A DNA stretch of 18,575 bases from an uncultured Anaerolineaceae bacterium (GCA_937967805.1 CALBTC010000086.1:1-18575), one strand, 5' to 3'. Positions 7,411 to 15,743 are shown, counted from the stretch's first letter. Translations and numbers: made by a program. The notes: generated by a model not told the origin, from the sequence alone.

Positions 7411-8901
7411 TTATACCAGAGGAGTATACACGCATACCTGGTCAAACATGCCAGATTCCATGCCCGCGTCGCCTAAAACAGTTTCTACTTTATCCCTAAG
7501 TTCCGTCTCTTGGTCATTGAGATTACCCATCGCCTCACTTAGCTGCTGCATTGTTTTCAATACTTTGGGTAATTCAAATTTTGAACCCAGGATAACCTTA
7601 TCAGTTTCAATGTAATCGACGAACGTCTCCAGCAAATTCATTAACCCATTTTTAAAACAAACATACGCTTCATCAAGCAGCTCCCGCTGTAAAAACCATT
7701 CTCCTTTGGCCAGTAGAACTATTGAAAATGCATACTTTCCCGCAACAATACCAAATGGCTTACGAAATTGAATTGGTTCAAATCCACCACGAGCATAGGT
7801 TTCTGCTTCGGCCCACTTATCTAGCGAGAGTTGATTTGGAACAATCTTGCTTTGAGCTACATAAAGAAACGCAAGTGTGCCGTATAACCTTCCCTCATAA
7901 TGAGCAGCCTTGTTTGCCTGATCCCAAAACGTTTGATAATACTCTCTAGCCTTTTCTAACCAGCGTTCTCCATGCATTAAACTGGCTTCCTGGGCTAATG
8001 GATCATTGCCAACACAATGAACCTCATCTATATAAACTTGAGCCTTCAAAACACAAACGTCCCCCATCTTTTGCCAGATTTTTGGAGTAGGCTCTAGCTC
8101 TGCAACACGACCCAGCAACAAAAGTGCGTGGTCCAGGACACTTAATGCATTCGTCGAGGCCAATTGCTGCCGGTAACTGATGCCGGCAACCTGATAAAGT
8201 TCTGCATCCAACGCCCCCTGTAAAAGGTGCGAAAAACGCCGGTAAGGTAATGCCAAAAACTGGCTTAAAGATTCGTACCAGTTTAGCTTCAGCAAGGTCT
8301 TAGATAAATAATAAAAAAATTGGGTTAGCTCTGAATTATTGAACGAGTTCTGATTCTGCAATTCTGGCAAAAGGTCGTCAAATCGGGAAAGCGCCTGATA
8401 ATAATCGCCTAAATCGTAGGAATCGCATGCAATACGCAGTTTCGGGTTAGAAATATCGGAACTTGAAAAACGAGATGATTTAAGATCCTCGTAAGATGCG
8501 CTTGTCGGACTTAAGGTCTCGATACGCAATAGATCATCAAAGTGAGGGTCTTCAACAGGGTTAGGGTCCGCTTTAATTTGATAGTTGGCCAGTCTGTTAC
8601 CTGGTAGCCCGCCAAGTACGACATTTAAACGATTTCGCAAGGCGGTCAACTTTGCTGCTGCATCTTCCTCGGACAGATGCGGCCATATAGTTGAATAAAT
8701 TTCCCCCCGACTAACTCCTGAATCACCCGCGTATACAAGCAATTCCAGGTAACTGCGAGCCAACTTGTCTGCACCCGGATTTTCAATATATTCGGTAAGA
8801 AGTCGGTGAAGTATCTCATCATCTGATGAAATTTCAGGTTTCCATGCATCACAAAAGCTTTGCAAATCTTTTTGTATCTTCTGCTCATCCAAATCATTCA
8901 T
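7411..8901 (-). CDS. Winged-helix / TPR-like regulator, SARP-like layout
   Basis: 496 aa. Residues ~48-109 look like the winged helix of OmpR/SARP-type regulators: LARSYLELLVYAGDSGVSRG, then EIYSTIWPHLSEEDAAAKLT and LRNRLNVVL. The remaining ~350 residues are helical, with repeated motifs suggestive of tetratricopeptide-type repeats (DLGDYYQALSRFDDLLPEL; WLEKAREYYQTFWDQANKAA; DEAYVCFKNGLMNLLETF). No STAND ATPase domain is present. It probably binds DNA and senses a protein partner, perhaps the EAD-FGE protein encoded just upstream. The ATG at 8901 overlaps the stop of that gene (ATGA), so the two are likely translated together. An upstream in-frame ATG at 8955 would put 18 basic, unconserved-looking residues inside the previous gene. 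The family assignment is by pattern only. Confidence 0.7.
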   Translation of the reverse strand: MNDLDEQKIQKDLQSFCDAWKPEISSDDEILHRLLTEYIENPGADKLARSYLELLVYAGDSGVSRGEIYSTIWPHLSEEDAAAKLTALRNRLNVVLGGLPGNRLANYQIKADPNPVEDPHFDDLLRIETLSPTSASYEDLKSSRFSSSDISNPKLRIACDSYDLGDYYQALSRFDDLLPELQNQNSFNNSELTQFFYYLSKTLLKLNWYESLSQFLALPYRRFSHLLQGALDAELYQVAGISYRQQLASTNALSVLDHALLLLGRVAELEPTPKIWQKMGDVCVLKAQVYIDEVHCVGNDPLAQEASLMHGERWLEKAREYYQTFWDQANKAAHYEGRLYGTLAFLYVAQSKIVPNQLSLDKWAEAETYARGGFEPIQFRKPFGIVAGKYAFSIVLLAKGEWFLQRELLDEAYVCFKNGLMNLLETFVDYIETDKVILGSKFELPKVLKTMQQLSEAMGNLNDQETELRDKVETVLGDAGMESGMFDQVCVYTPLV

Positions 8902-10019
8902 ATTGCACCGCGCGACATTGCCTTGTAAATAGCGCCTTCTTTTTCCTTGACACACCGAAACCCAATATGAGGGGCAAATTTATCGGGCATATACCGATCA
9001 CGGTTTGAACTGCGCAAACGAAAAACAAAATCTCGGTAAGAACCCCCTCGCATGATCCTCAATTCATCCCCCTCTATCGATTCTCGGCCGTCATCAGGTC
9101 TATAAGGGTAGCTAAATTCAGGTCTTTGCCAATGATTACCCCATTTCGTGTTGCACCATTCCAAAACATTCCCAATCATATCAACTACTTCATAAGGGCT
9201 ATTATTTTTGTTCGCGAATTGATTGACGGGGGTAATCTCATGATGGCCTCCGCCGTTTAATTTCGTATTACAGTAGGTCAAATTCCACTCATTTCCCCAC
9301 GGCCACCGATAACCCTCTTTGCCTCGTGCAGCTTTCTCCCATTCGGCCTCTGTCGGTAGCCTGTATTTTGCCTGAAATTTGGCCGATAACCATTTACAAT
9401 ATTCATTCGCATCATACCAACTGATGTTCACCACAGGATAATTTTCACTGTTTGTCTGATATTTCTCATTTATCCAATGTCCTGGCATAACGTAACCAGT
9501 GCTGGATGTAAATTGGTAGTATTGATAATTCGTAATTGGGTAGCGTGAGATTTGATATTCAGGAAGATAAATGTATTCGGTTGGTCTCTCTCGCTCGCAA
9601 TCCTTCTCAGCAGTTGACCAACCTTGATCTTTATAGTAACGAATATCCTCAATGGTAGCTCCCATTCTGAATCTTCCAGCAGCAATATCAATCATTTCCA
9701 ATTGGATATATGCGGATTGACCATCATTTTGCTCACTGTTGTCCATTTGGCCCTGTAAGCCAATGCCTCGAATACAATCTTCAGGAAGTTCCTCAATAAT
9801 ATGGATATCGGCACGCATTTCTAAAATTTCAGTTACGAGACTGGCAACGCTTTCGCGACGCTCACAGAAAGTGATAAGCTGGAGCGTTTTTTCTTGTCTT
9901 GTGTCTCCTGGCAGGTTGTCAAAGTCAATGTTTAGCTGAAAACAAAGGGTCCGAAGTTCTACAAGATTGAATCTTTCCTGTAACAATCTTAACAATGGCT
10001 TGCGGCATTCCGTCAGCAT
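8898..10019 (-). CDS. EAD-like adaptor domain fused to an FGE-sulfatase (SUMF1)-like domain
   Basis: 373 aa, first gene of the operon. Residues 1-71 (MLTECRKPLLRLLQERF, LVELRTLCFQLNIDFDNLPG, LITFCERRESVASLV) form a helical effector-associated domain like that of the TIR protein at 1750-3252. Residues ~109-360 are an FGE/SUMF1-type C-type-lectin-like domain: GRFRMG, PVVNISWYDANEYCKWLSA, YRLPTEAEWEKAARG, WPWGNEW, DMIGNVLEWCN, IMRGGSYRD and HIGFRCV. The two copper-binding cysteines of true formylglycine-generating enzymes, which should lie after RGGSY, are replaced (RDFVFRLRSSNRDR), so oxidase activity is unlikely; a binding role is inferred. The ATG at 10019 with GAGGG upstream is preferred over an ATG at 10079 that lies inside a likely -10 box. 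Confidence 0.87.
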   Translation of the reverse strand: MLTECRKPLLRLLQERFNLVELRTLCFQLNIDFDNLPGDTRQEKTLQLITFCERRESVASLVTEILEMRADIHIIEELPEDCIRGIGLQGQMDNSEQNDGQSAYIQLEMIDIAAGRFRMGATIEDIRYYKDQGWSTAEKDCERERPTEYIYLPEYQISRYPITNYQYYQFTSSTGYVMPGHWINEKYQTNSENYPVVNISWYDANEYCKWLSAKFQAKYRLPTEAEWEKAARGKEGYRWPWGNEWNLTYCNTKLNGGGHHEITPVNQFANKNNSPYEVVDMIGNVLEWCNTKWGNHWQRPEFSYPYRPDDGRESIEGDELRIMRGGSYRDFVFRLRSSNRDRYMPDKFAPHIGFRCVKEKEGAIYKAMSRGAI

Positions 10020-10074
10020 GGTACCCTCAAAAAACAACGCAACTTGAACAATTAGACCTCTAGCAATATATTCT

Positions 10075-10080
10075 ATCATA
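10075..10080 (-). promoter_or_regulatory. Possible -10 box of the FGE-regulator-Nudix-radical SAM operon
   Basis: TATGAT on the minus strand. No good -35 is seen 16-18 bases upstream. Transcription would start near 10068, leaving a ~50 base leader to the ATG at 10019. An ACGGCCGT palindrome (10083-10090) abuts it. The 10081-10145 gap is also the only leader available to the divergent eutB gene. Confidence 0.3.
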
Positions 10081-10145
10081 GAACGGCCGTCGGCATGAGC
10101 TGGATTCTCTGTTCAAAAACTCGTCAACTATAAGGGTTTCTTTCA

Positions 10146-11141
10146 ATGGCTCATATAAACCAGATGACCCTGCAACAAATCTTTATAGCCCAACAAACTA
10201 TCAAGGGCATCGCCAGCAAAACCCCGCTGGTATACTCGACCGCTTTGAGCAAAATGCCTGGGACTGCCGTCTACCTCAAGCTGGAAACGTTACAGCCCAT
10301 CGGCGCTTTCAAAATTCGGGGAGCGGCCAACAAAATATTGAACTTAACCGATGCAGAAAAGGCACGCGGCGTGGTCACCGCTTCTACCGGCAATCATGGC
10401 CGGGCGGTGGCATATGTGGCAAAAGCCGTGGGGATAACGGCCGTTGTCTGCCTGTCTGAATTGGTGCCGCAAAACAAGGTGGCTGCCCTGCAAAAGTTGG
10501 GCGCTGAACTGGTGATCCACGGCCAGAGCCAGGATGAAGCGGAAAGCCGCGCCCGCCTACTGGCAGAAGAACGCGGCCTGACAATGGTTCACCCTTTCGA
10601 CGATCCCTTGGTGATTGCCGGGCAGGGCACCATTGGCCTGGAGCTACTGCAAGATTTACCGGAGGTGGACACGGTGCTGGTGCCGCTGTCCGGCGGCGGC
10701 CTCATTGCCGGCATCGCCCTGGCGCTCAAATCGGCCAATCCAGCCATCCGCGTGATAGGCGTGTCGATGGAACATGCGCCGGTAATGGCCCAAAGCCTGG
10801 CCGCGGGCAAGCCGGTGCAGTTGGCGGAAGAGCCAACGCTGGCCGACAGCCTGCAGGGGGGCATCGGCCTCGATAACCAGTACACGTTCCAAATGGTGCA
10901 TGAGTATGTGGATGAGATTGTGCTCGTTTCTGAAGAGGCAATTGCGGCGGCGATGGCTTTTGCCCTGGAGGTAGAACATCTCGTGCTGGAGGGGGCCGGT
11001 GCCGTTGGCATTGCCGCCTTGCAATCAGAGAAGGTGTCGCAGATTGGCCAAAATGTGGCGCTGGTGGTTAGCGGCGGGAATGTGGATATGGGGCAGCTCT
11101 TGCGGGTGATACGGCCGTATCTCACCGTATCTACTCAATAA
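10146..11141 (+). CDS. eutB: Hydroxyectoine utilisation dehydratase EutB (PLP, threonine dehydratase-like)
   Basis: 331 aa, fold type II PLP enzyme. The Schiff-base lysine is K56 in LETLQPIGAFKIRGA, the substrate loop is STGNHG (80-85) and the phosphate-binding loop SGGGL (182-186). From memory, several stretches match the hydroxyectoine-type EutB rather than IlvA: ASTGNHGRAVAYVAKAVGI, CLSELVPQNKVAAL, PFDDPLVIAGQGTIGLELL, and LADSLQGGIGLDNQYTF. In this pathway EutB dehydrates hydroxyectoine (or its derivative) and EutC reduces the product to ectoine. This is not the ethanolamine EutB. It is the only pathway gene here on the plus strand and ends 11 bases inside the convergent M24 gene. No strong Shine-Dalgarno site; AAGGG lies about 11 bases before the ATG. 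Confidence 0.88.
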   Translation: MAHINQMTLQQIFIAQQTIKGIASKTPLVYSTALSKMPGTAVYLKLETLQPIGAFKIRGAANKILNLTDAEKARGVVTASTGNHGRAVAYVAKAVGITAVVCLSELVPQNKVAALQKLGAELVIHGQSQDEAESRARLLAEERGLTMVHPFDDPLVIAGQGTIGLELLQDLPEVDTVLVPLSGGGLIAGIALALKSANPAIRVIGVSMEHAPVMAQSLAAGKPVQLAEEPTLADSLQGGIGLDNQYTFQMVHEYVDEIVLVSEEAIAAAMAFALEVEHLVLEGAGAVGIAALQSEKVSQIGQNVALVVSGGNVDMGQLLRVIRPYLTVSTQ

Positions 11142-12312
11142 TCGGCAGTTCCCTTGGGGCGCGCCTGGTCAACAGCTCCGCGCCATCCTCCCGAATCACA
11201 ACATTTTCCTCATGAACCATCATCCGCCCCGGAACGATTTCCAGCCCCGGTTCCAGCGTGAGGACCATGCCCGGCTGCAAAACCGTTTGATCGGCTGGCG
11301 TCAGGGATGGCCATTCGGTAAGCTGCATCCCCAGGCCATGCCCCATCCGGCCCACATTGGTGCCTGACACGTCCCATATTTCCAGCTCCTGCCACATGGC
11401 ATGGAACAAATCTGCGGCCGTAATGCCTGGTCGCGCTGCCGCTATTCCCGCCTCCGCTGCCCGGTAAAGCACGTCATAAGCCCGGCGTGCCACATCCGGT
11501 GACTGGCTAATGGCACAATTGCGATCAAAATCGCAAAAGTAACCGTCGAAAACGGACCCGGTATCCAGCATTAAAATATCGCCCGGCTGAATGGCCCGGT
11601 TAGTGGGGGGTGAAATGATGTCGTCGTAGCCGTTGGGACCCGCGCCGCCAACCAGGTAAGGTACGTCATCAGCACCGCGCCGCAAAATCTCGATTTTGAA
11701 CGTGCGAAAGATTTCTTGCTCCACGTCTCCTGGCGCAATCAACTCTGGCAAGGCGGCAAAGGCATCTGAAACCAATTCGCAAATGTAGGTAATTTTTTCA
11801 ATTTCGGCGGCGGATTTTTGCAAACGCAGAGTACGGACAAGCGGTGTGGCATCGACCAGTTCAAGGCCATTGCCGATCATCGCGCCGCGAATATTTTCGA
11901 AGTCGGCCAGGGGCATGCGCAGGTGCGTTTCTGGTCCCATTAAGATGGCGACACGGCCGTTCCGCCCCACCACCTCACGCAAAGTCGCCAGCAGCAAAGA
12001 AACGCCATCATCGTTGGGCCTGGGCGAGGGCCAGGTGCGAATGTCGTTCAGCCAGGTGGTGGCCACGGCCGCTGCGCCAATTTCCGGAATCACAGCAATA
12101 GGCTTGCCCTCTGCGGGGACAACCAGAAACCAGGGCCGGGTGGGACTCTGCCAGAACTGCGTGAGGAAGCCGGAAAAATAGCGAAACTCCGGCTCTGTCG
12201 TCAGCCAGAGCGCATCAAGCCGCTGCTGCCGCATGAGCCGCTGGGCACGGTCAAGCCGGGCTTCAAATTCTGTGATGGGGAATCCGCGTGCGGGAGCCGG
12301 CTTAGACTTCAA
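11131..12312 (-). CDS. M24 (Xaa-Pro dipeptidase-like) metallohydrolase in the ectoine locus
   Basis: 393 aa, 'pita-bread' fold. All five metal ligands are present: D250 (ILMLDTG), D261 (YFCDFDR), H325 (GRMGHGLGMQL), E354 (LTLEPGLEI) and E368 (MVHEENVVI). It should therefore be a functional two-metal hydrolase, unlike the DoeA-like M24 protein at 15744-16907. It is coupled to eutC: the start overlaps the eutC stop by 11 bases. The first codon is TTG (12312), chosen because the next ATG would cut off part of the conserved N-terminal domain (FPITEFEARLDRAQRLM). Candidates are an Xaa-Pro dipeptidase, creatinase-type amidohydrolase, or a second ectoine-derivative hydrolase; the deacetylase DoeB is not seen in this window, so a role at that step is possible but unproven. 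Confidence 0.85.
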   Translation of the reverse strand: MKSKPAPARGFPITEFEARLDRAQRLMRQQRLDALWLTTEPEFRYFSGFLTQFWQSPTRPWFLVVPAEGKPIAVIPEIGAAAVATTWLNDIRTWPSPRPNDDGVSLLLATLREVVGRNGRVAILMGPETHLRMPLADFENIRGAMIGNGLELVDATPLVRTLRLQKSAAEIEKITYICELVSDAFAALPELIAPGDVEQEIFRTFKIEILRRGADDVPYLVGGAGPNGYDDIISPPTNRAIQPGDILMLDTGSVFDGYFCDFDRNCAISQSPDVARRAYDVLYRAAEAGIAAARPGITAADLFHAMWQELEIWDVSGTNVGRMGHGLGMQLTEWPSLTPADQTVLQPGMVLTLEPGLEIVPGRMMVHEENVVIREDGAELLTRRAPRELPIIE

Positions 12313-13291
12313 TGGTCATGCCCAACCCTTTTTCTTTGGCTTTGCGGTAAGCTAAAGAGGCGATAGCCGTGTCCTGCACGCCGGTGCCGGTGAGGTCGCT
12401 CACCGTAATTTGCTCGTCGTTAGCCCGGCCGGGATGTTGGCCTGAAGTCAGTTCGCCCAGCTCCACGATGGGCGACTCTCTGGTGATCAAACCCGCTTCC
12501 AGGGCATGATGGTGCTCGCCCAGACGAAATACCTGCGATTTGCGATCACACACCAGCAAATCGGCCCGGACCAGCACCGCCGGCTCCAGCTCATTTTTCT
12601 CTTCGGCATCGGAACCCATTGCCGTGATGTGCAGGCCGGGATGCAGCCAGTCGGCCTGCAAAAATGGCTTTTTGGCCGGCGTGGTCGTCACTACCACCTG
12701 GCTTTGGCGCACAACTTCTTCAACGCTGTCGGCTTGAATGATTTCTGTGTCGAGAACGGCCGTCATCTCTTCAACATATTTCTCTACCCGCTCCGGCGAG
12801 CGATTGTAAACCAGCACCCGCTCAAAATTGCGTACCAGCTTCAATGCCTGCATCTGGTAGCGGGCCTGCGCTCCCGCGCCGATAACGCCCGCCGTGCGCA
12901 CCCGCTGTGGTGCCAGATGTTGCGCAGCAATAGCTCCCGCCAATCCGGTACGGACGTCGGTCAAGTAGCCATTGTCGAGCAGGAGCGCCTGCGGGAAGCC
13001 AACTTTGGCGCTGAGCAGAATCACCATACCCCCCAGGCTGGGCAGCCCCAGCTTGTAATTGTCAAAAAAGCCGGAGGACATTTTTACGGCGAAGTTGTCC
13101 AATCCCGGCACGTAGGCCGACTTGATGTCCACTTCACCGTTTTGCTCCGGCACATCGATGCGCATGATAGGCGGCATGACGACGCTGCCTGCTGCTAATT
13201 GGGTGAAAGCGTTGGATACGGCCCTCAACGCCTCCTCATCCAGACGCACGCACTGCCGAATTTCGCTCTCAGTCAAAATCGTAATCTTCAT
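12302..13291 (-). CDS. eutC: Ectoine utilisation protein EutC (ornithine cyclodeaminase/mu-crystallin family)
   Basis: 329 aa with the NAD(P)-binding GVIGAGAQARYQMQAL (loop 138-142) of the ornithine cyclodeaminase superfamily. Stretches typical of EutC include MPPIMRIDVPEQNGEVDIKS, FAVKMSSGFFDNYKLGLPSL and LLLDNGYLTDVRTGLAGA. EutC works with EutB in turning hydroxyectoine into ectoine, probably as the reductase. It follows ehuA in the operon after 110 bases that contain a 14 bp perfect inverted repeat, and overlaps the next gene (M24) by 11 bases. The ATG at 13291 has a modest GGTGA upstream. Not the ethanolamine EutC. Confidence 0.9.
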   Translation of the reverse strand: MKITILTESEIRQCVRLDEEALRAVSNAFTQLAAGSVVMPPIMRIDVPEQNGEVDIKSAYVPGLDNFAVKMSSGFFDNYKLGLPSLGGMVILLSAKVGFPQALLLDNGYLTDVRTGLAGAIAAQHLAPQRVRTAGVIGAGAQARYQMQALKLVRNFERVLVYNRSPERVEKYVEEMTAVLDTEIIQADSVEEVVRQSQVVVTTTPAKKPFLQADWLHPGLHITAMGSDAEEKNELEPAVLVRADLLVCDRKSQVFRLGEHHHALEAGLITRESPIVELGELTSGQHPGRANDEQITVSDLTGTGVQDTAIASLAYRKAKEKGLGMTIEV

Positions 13292-13312
13292 AAGCTCACC
13301 GCTAAAAAATTC

Positions 13313-13372
13313 ACCGCAAAGGACGCAAAGAAAAAAAGTGATAAACTTGGCACTCTTGGCGTCCTTTGCGGT
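13313..13372. repeat. Inverted repeat with tandem 9-mers upstream of eutC
   Basis: A perfect 14 bp inverted repeat, ACCGCAAAGGACGC (13313-13326) and GCGTCCTTTGCGGT (13359-13372), with a 32-base loop, between ehuA and eutC. The left arm is built of 9-mers CGCAAAGGA and CGCAAAGAA. A related element lies upstream of ehuC. It could form a transcript hairpin between the two genes; no T-tract follows, so it is not a standard terminator. Confidence 0.75.
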
Positions 13373-13401
13373 TCAATCGATTACCGAACACCGATTACCA
13401 A

Positions 13402-14187
13402 TCAGTGTCTCAACGTTGCCCCCAGGAATGATTTTGTGCGCTCGTTTTGTGGGTTTTCGAAGATCTGGAGCGGTGGCCCCTGTTCTACAATCTTGCCCTT
13501 GTCGAAGAAGATGACCCGGTCCGAGACCTCTTTGGCAAAGCCCATCTCGTGAGTTACCAGCAGCATGGCCATTTCGCCCTCTTCGGCCAGCTCGCGGATG
13601 ACGCCCAGCACCTCACCCACCAGTTCCGGGTCCAGTGCCGAGGTCACCTCATCAAACAACATCACCTTGGGCCGCATGGCCAGCGCCCGGGCAATAGCCA
13701 CGCGCTGCTTTTGCCCGCCGGAAAGCTGCGACGGGTAATGCTCATGTTTGTCGCCCAGACCAACTTTTTCCAGCAAAGCGGCCGCTCGCGCCTTGGCCTC
13801 CTCCTTGGGAACACCTAGCACATTAATGGGCGCTTCAGTCACGTTGCGAAAGGCGGTCATATGGGGGAACAGGTTGAAGTGCTGGAAAACCATACCGATG
13901 TTGCCGCGTACCTTTCTCAGATGTTTTTGATTGGCTTCGACCAGCTGCCCGCCTTTTTCCATATGCCACAACGGTTCACCATTCACGTAAATAACGCCGC
14001 TGTTTGGCTTTTCCAGCGTCATCAGCACCCGCAAAATGGTGGTTTTGCCGGAGCCGCTGGGACCGATGATGGTTACTTTTTCGGCCGGAGCAACCTCCAG
14101 GTCAAGCTCATTCAATACGACCAGGTCGCCAAATGCTTTTGTTACCTTTTCAAAACGAATAATATTGTTATTAGCCTCGCTTGGCAT
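13402..14187 (-). CDS. ehuA: Ectoine/hydroxyectoine ABC transporter ATP-binding protein EhuA
   Basis: 261 aa ABC ATPase. Walker A GPSGSGKT (42-49), Q-loop Q102 ([12 protein letters not shown]), signature LSGGQ (155-159), Walker B VMLFDE (175-180) and H-loop H213 are all intact. Stretches such as [32 protein letters not shown] and [17 protein letters not shown] match EhuA as I know it, more closely than the general amino-acid (GlnQ) type. It powers import through EhuC and EhuD from the cytoplasmic face. The ATG at 14187, with GGAGG six bases upstream, is preferred; it overlaps the end of ehuD by 17 bases, so the pair is tightly coupled. Confidence 0.93.
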   Translation of the reverse strand: MPSEANNNIIRFEKVTKAFGDLVVLNELDLEVAPAEKVTIIGPSGSGKTTILRVLMTLEKPNSGVIYVNGEPLWHMEKGGQLVEANQKHLRKVRGNIGMVFQHFNLFPHMTAFRNVTEAPINVLGVPKEEAKARAAALLEKVGLGDKHEHYPSQLSGGQKQRVAIARALAMRPKVMLFDEVTSALDPELVGEVLGVIRELAEEGEMAMLLVTHEMGFAKEVSDRVIFFDKGKIVEQGPPLQIFENPQNERTKSFLGATLRH

Positions 14188-14833
14188 AGCGTGCCTCCAA
14201 TCGTTGTACAAATAATGATGACGGATAGCTCAACAAAAAGAACAAAGCGCCAACCATCGTAATCGGTTCTAAAAAGCGGAATGTTTGTGTGCCGATGATA
14301 CGGCCGGTCAACAGCATCTCCGTTACGGTGATGGCGGCCAACTGTGGCGTCTCCTTGAACATAGCTACAAAGTAGTTGCCCAGAGCTGGAATCATTGGCG
14401 GTATGGCTTGCGGCAAAATGATCCGCGTCCAAACATGTGTTGGGGAAAAGTTAAGCGCCGTGGCGGCCTCCCATTGGCCACGTTCTACAGCATCAATACC
14501 CGCCCGATACACCTCTGAACAGTAGGTCCCGTAGTGTAGTCCCAGCGCAAAAATGCCGGTGACGAGAGCAGGCAGCCGAATGCCATAGCGGGGCAGCACA
14601 AAAAACAAGAAGAAAAGCTGTACCAACAGCGGCGTGCTGCGAATAAATTCGACAAAGGCACCTAACGGCCGTGAGAGCCACTTGTTCTCACTGCGACGGC
14701 CCAAAGCAAATAACAAGCCTAAAATGGCGGCTAAAATGAAACCACCAATGGTCGCCTCAACGGTAATAACCAGGCCTTCCAACAACTCGGGTAAAACTTC
14801 AGTTAGGGCAAAATCCCAATCCCAATCAAGCAT
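14171..14833 (-). CDS. ehuD: Ectoine/hydroxyectoine ABC transporter permease EhuD
   Basis: 220 aa HisM/GlnP-type permease with about five membrane helices. The cytoplasmic EAA loop that contacts the ATPase is [19 protein letters not shown] plus [14 protein letters not shown]. EhuD-like stretches include the start FDWDF-type (here [20 protein letters not shown]), [20 protein letters not shown] and [16 protein letters not shown]. It would form the membrane channel with EhuC. An AGGAGG site lies ahead of the ATG at 14833, 15 bases after the ehuC stop. Confidence 0.92.
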   Translation of the reverse strand: MLDWDWDFALTEVLPELLEGLVITVEATIGGFILAAILGLLFALGRRSENKWLSRPLGAFVEFIRSTPLLVQLFFLFFVLPRYGIRLPALVTGIFALGLHYGTYCSEVYRAGIDAVERGQWEAATALNFSPTHVWTRIILPQAIPPMIPALGNYFVAMFKETPQLAAITVTEMLLTGRIIGTQTFRFLEPITMVGALFFLLSYPSSLFVQRLEARYAKRG

Positions 14834-14848
14834 CTCTCCCTCCTTTCA

Positions 14849-15607
14849 CTATGCCCAACGACGGCGGCTTTCTAACCAGCGCACGCCAAGCGTCAGGGGA
14901 TAGGCAATGACAAAATAGATAATCAGCAAAAGCACGTAAATCTCCGTGATTCGGGCAACGCCAACCGACTGCCGCAGCGTTTGCGCCTGAAAAGTCACGT
15001 CGGCCAGGAGTATTAACGAAGCCAGCGACGTTGCTTTAAGCAGTTCAATCAGCAGATTGCCAAAGGGGGGCAAAATGCGTACCATGGCCTGGGGCAAAAT
15101 TACGCGGCGCATCATCAGTGTTGGCGACATATTGAGAGCAATTGAAGCCTCAATTTGTCCGCGGGGGATAGATTGGATAGCACCGCGCACGACTTCGGCA
15201 CCGTAGGCACCAACGTTTAATCCCAGGGCCAGGATACCGGCCTGCAAGGGAGTTAGGTCAAAGCCAAGCTGGGGCAATACAAAGACCATCCAAAACATTT
15301 GCACCAACACAGACGTACCCCTAAATACTTCGACATACAGGCCAGAAATGCCGCGAACAATTAGAAACGGGGAGGCGCGCAAAATGCCGGTGAAGATAGC
15401 CACTACGAGCGCCAACGCCGCGCCGTACACCGTCAATTGAATGGTAGTGCTGAGCCCACGCAGCATGGTGGGCAGCAAGTCAAATGGAGGTGTTTCGGGG
15501 GAATCGGTAATCATTTGCACCCCGAAGGCAGTGCCTATCAGCAAAAGCGCAACGGCCGCTGCCAGATAGTTCTTGACCCTGGTTGATAAATCTTCGGTTA
15601 CGGGCAT
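14849..15607 (-). CDS. ehuC: Ectoine/hydroxyectoine ABC transporter permease EhuC
   Basis: 252 aa. An N-terminal helix (residues ~15-33) is followed by a HisQ/HisM-type permease domain starting near LLPTMLRGLSTTIQLTVYG. EhuC-like features are YVEVFRGTSVLVQMFWMVFV, the segment LALGLNVGAYGAEVVRGAI, the EAA loop IQSIPRGQIEASIALNMSP with RRVILPQAM, and ELLKATSLASLILLADVTFQ. It partners EhuD. A GAAGGAGGAG site precedes the ATG at 15607. It is separated by 136 bases from the doeA stop; no ehuB (substrate-binding protein) gene is present in that gap or elsewhere in the window. Confidence 0.92.
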   Translation of the reverse strand: MPVTEDLSTRVKNYLAAAVALLLIGTAFGVQMITDSPETPPFDLLPTMLRGLSTTIQLTVYGAALALVVAIFTGILRASPFLIVRGISGLYVEVFRGTSVLVQMFWMVFVLPQLGFDLTPLQAGILALGLNVGAYGAEVVRGAIQSIPRGQIEASIALNMSPTLMMRRVILPQAMVRILPPFGNLLIELLKATSLASLILLADVTFQAQTLRQSVGVARITEIYVLLLIIYFVIAYPLTLGVRWLESRRRWA

Positions 15608-15627
15608 ATCTCCTCCTTCAGAAAATT

Positions 15628-15657
15628 AACCGCGGAGAGCGCGGAGAACGCAGAGGG
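15628..15657. repeat. Tandem 9-mer element upstream of ehuC
   Basis: Three tandem 9-mers, CGCGGAGAG (15631-15639), CGCGGAGAA (15640-15648) and CGCAGAGGG (15649-15657), preceded by AAC. Their pattern CGCRRAGRR is the same as the element at 13313-13332, and both start 22-24 bases upstream of an operon gene's ATG. The neighbouring stretch 15690-15733 (CCTTCGGCTCTGCTCAGGAC) also looks like a dispersed intergenic repeat rather than coding sequence. Confidence 0.55.
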
Positions 15658-15743
15658 GAAAATGGCTAGCTTGTTTAATCTGCGTAATCCTTCGGCTCTG
15701 CTCAGGACAGGTTCTGCGAAATCTGTGGATAAACCTTCATAAT

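Noticed and set aside
1750..10019. An Fxs-type (FxSxx-COOH) peptide system, which also combines radical SAM, TIR-like and TPR proteins
   Set aside because: No precursor peptide with the FxSxx ending is seen, and the TIR gene is separated by unrelated genes; similarity is only general.
8898..10019. Diversity-generating retroelement acting on the FGE-like domain
   Set aside because: No reverse transcriptase or template repeat is present in the window.
12506..13198. 230-codon open frame on the plus strand
   Set aside because: It lies entirely antisense to eutC, which has clear family motifs.
13313..13372. Inverted repeat as an intrinsic terminator after ehuA
   Set aside because: The loop is 32 bases and no T-run follows; the operon appears to continue into eutC.
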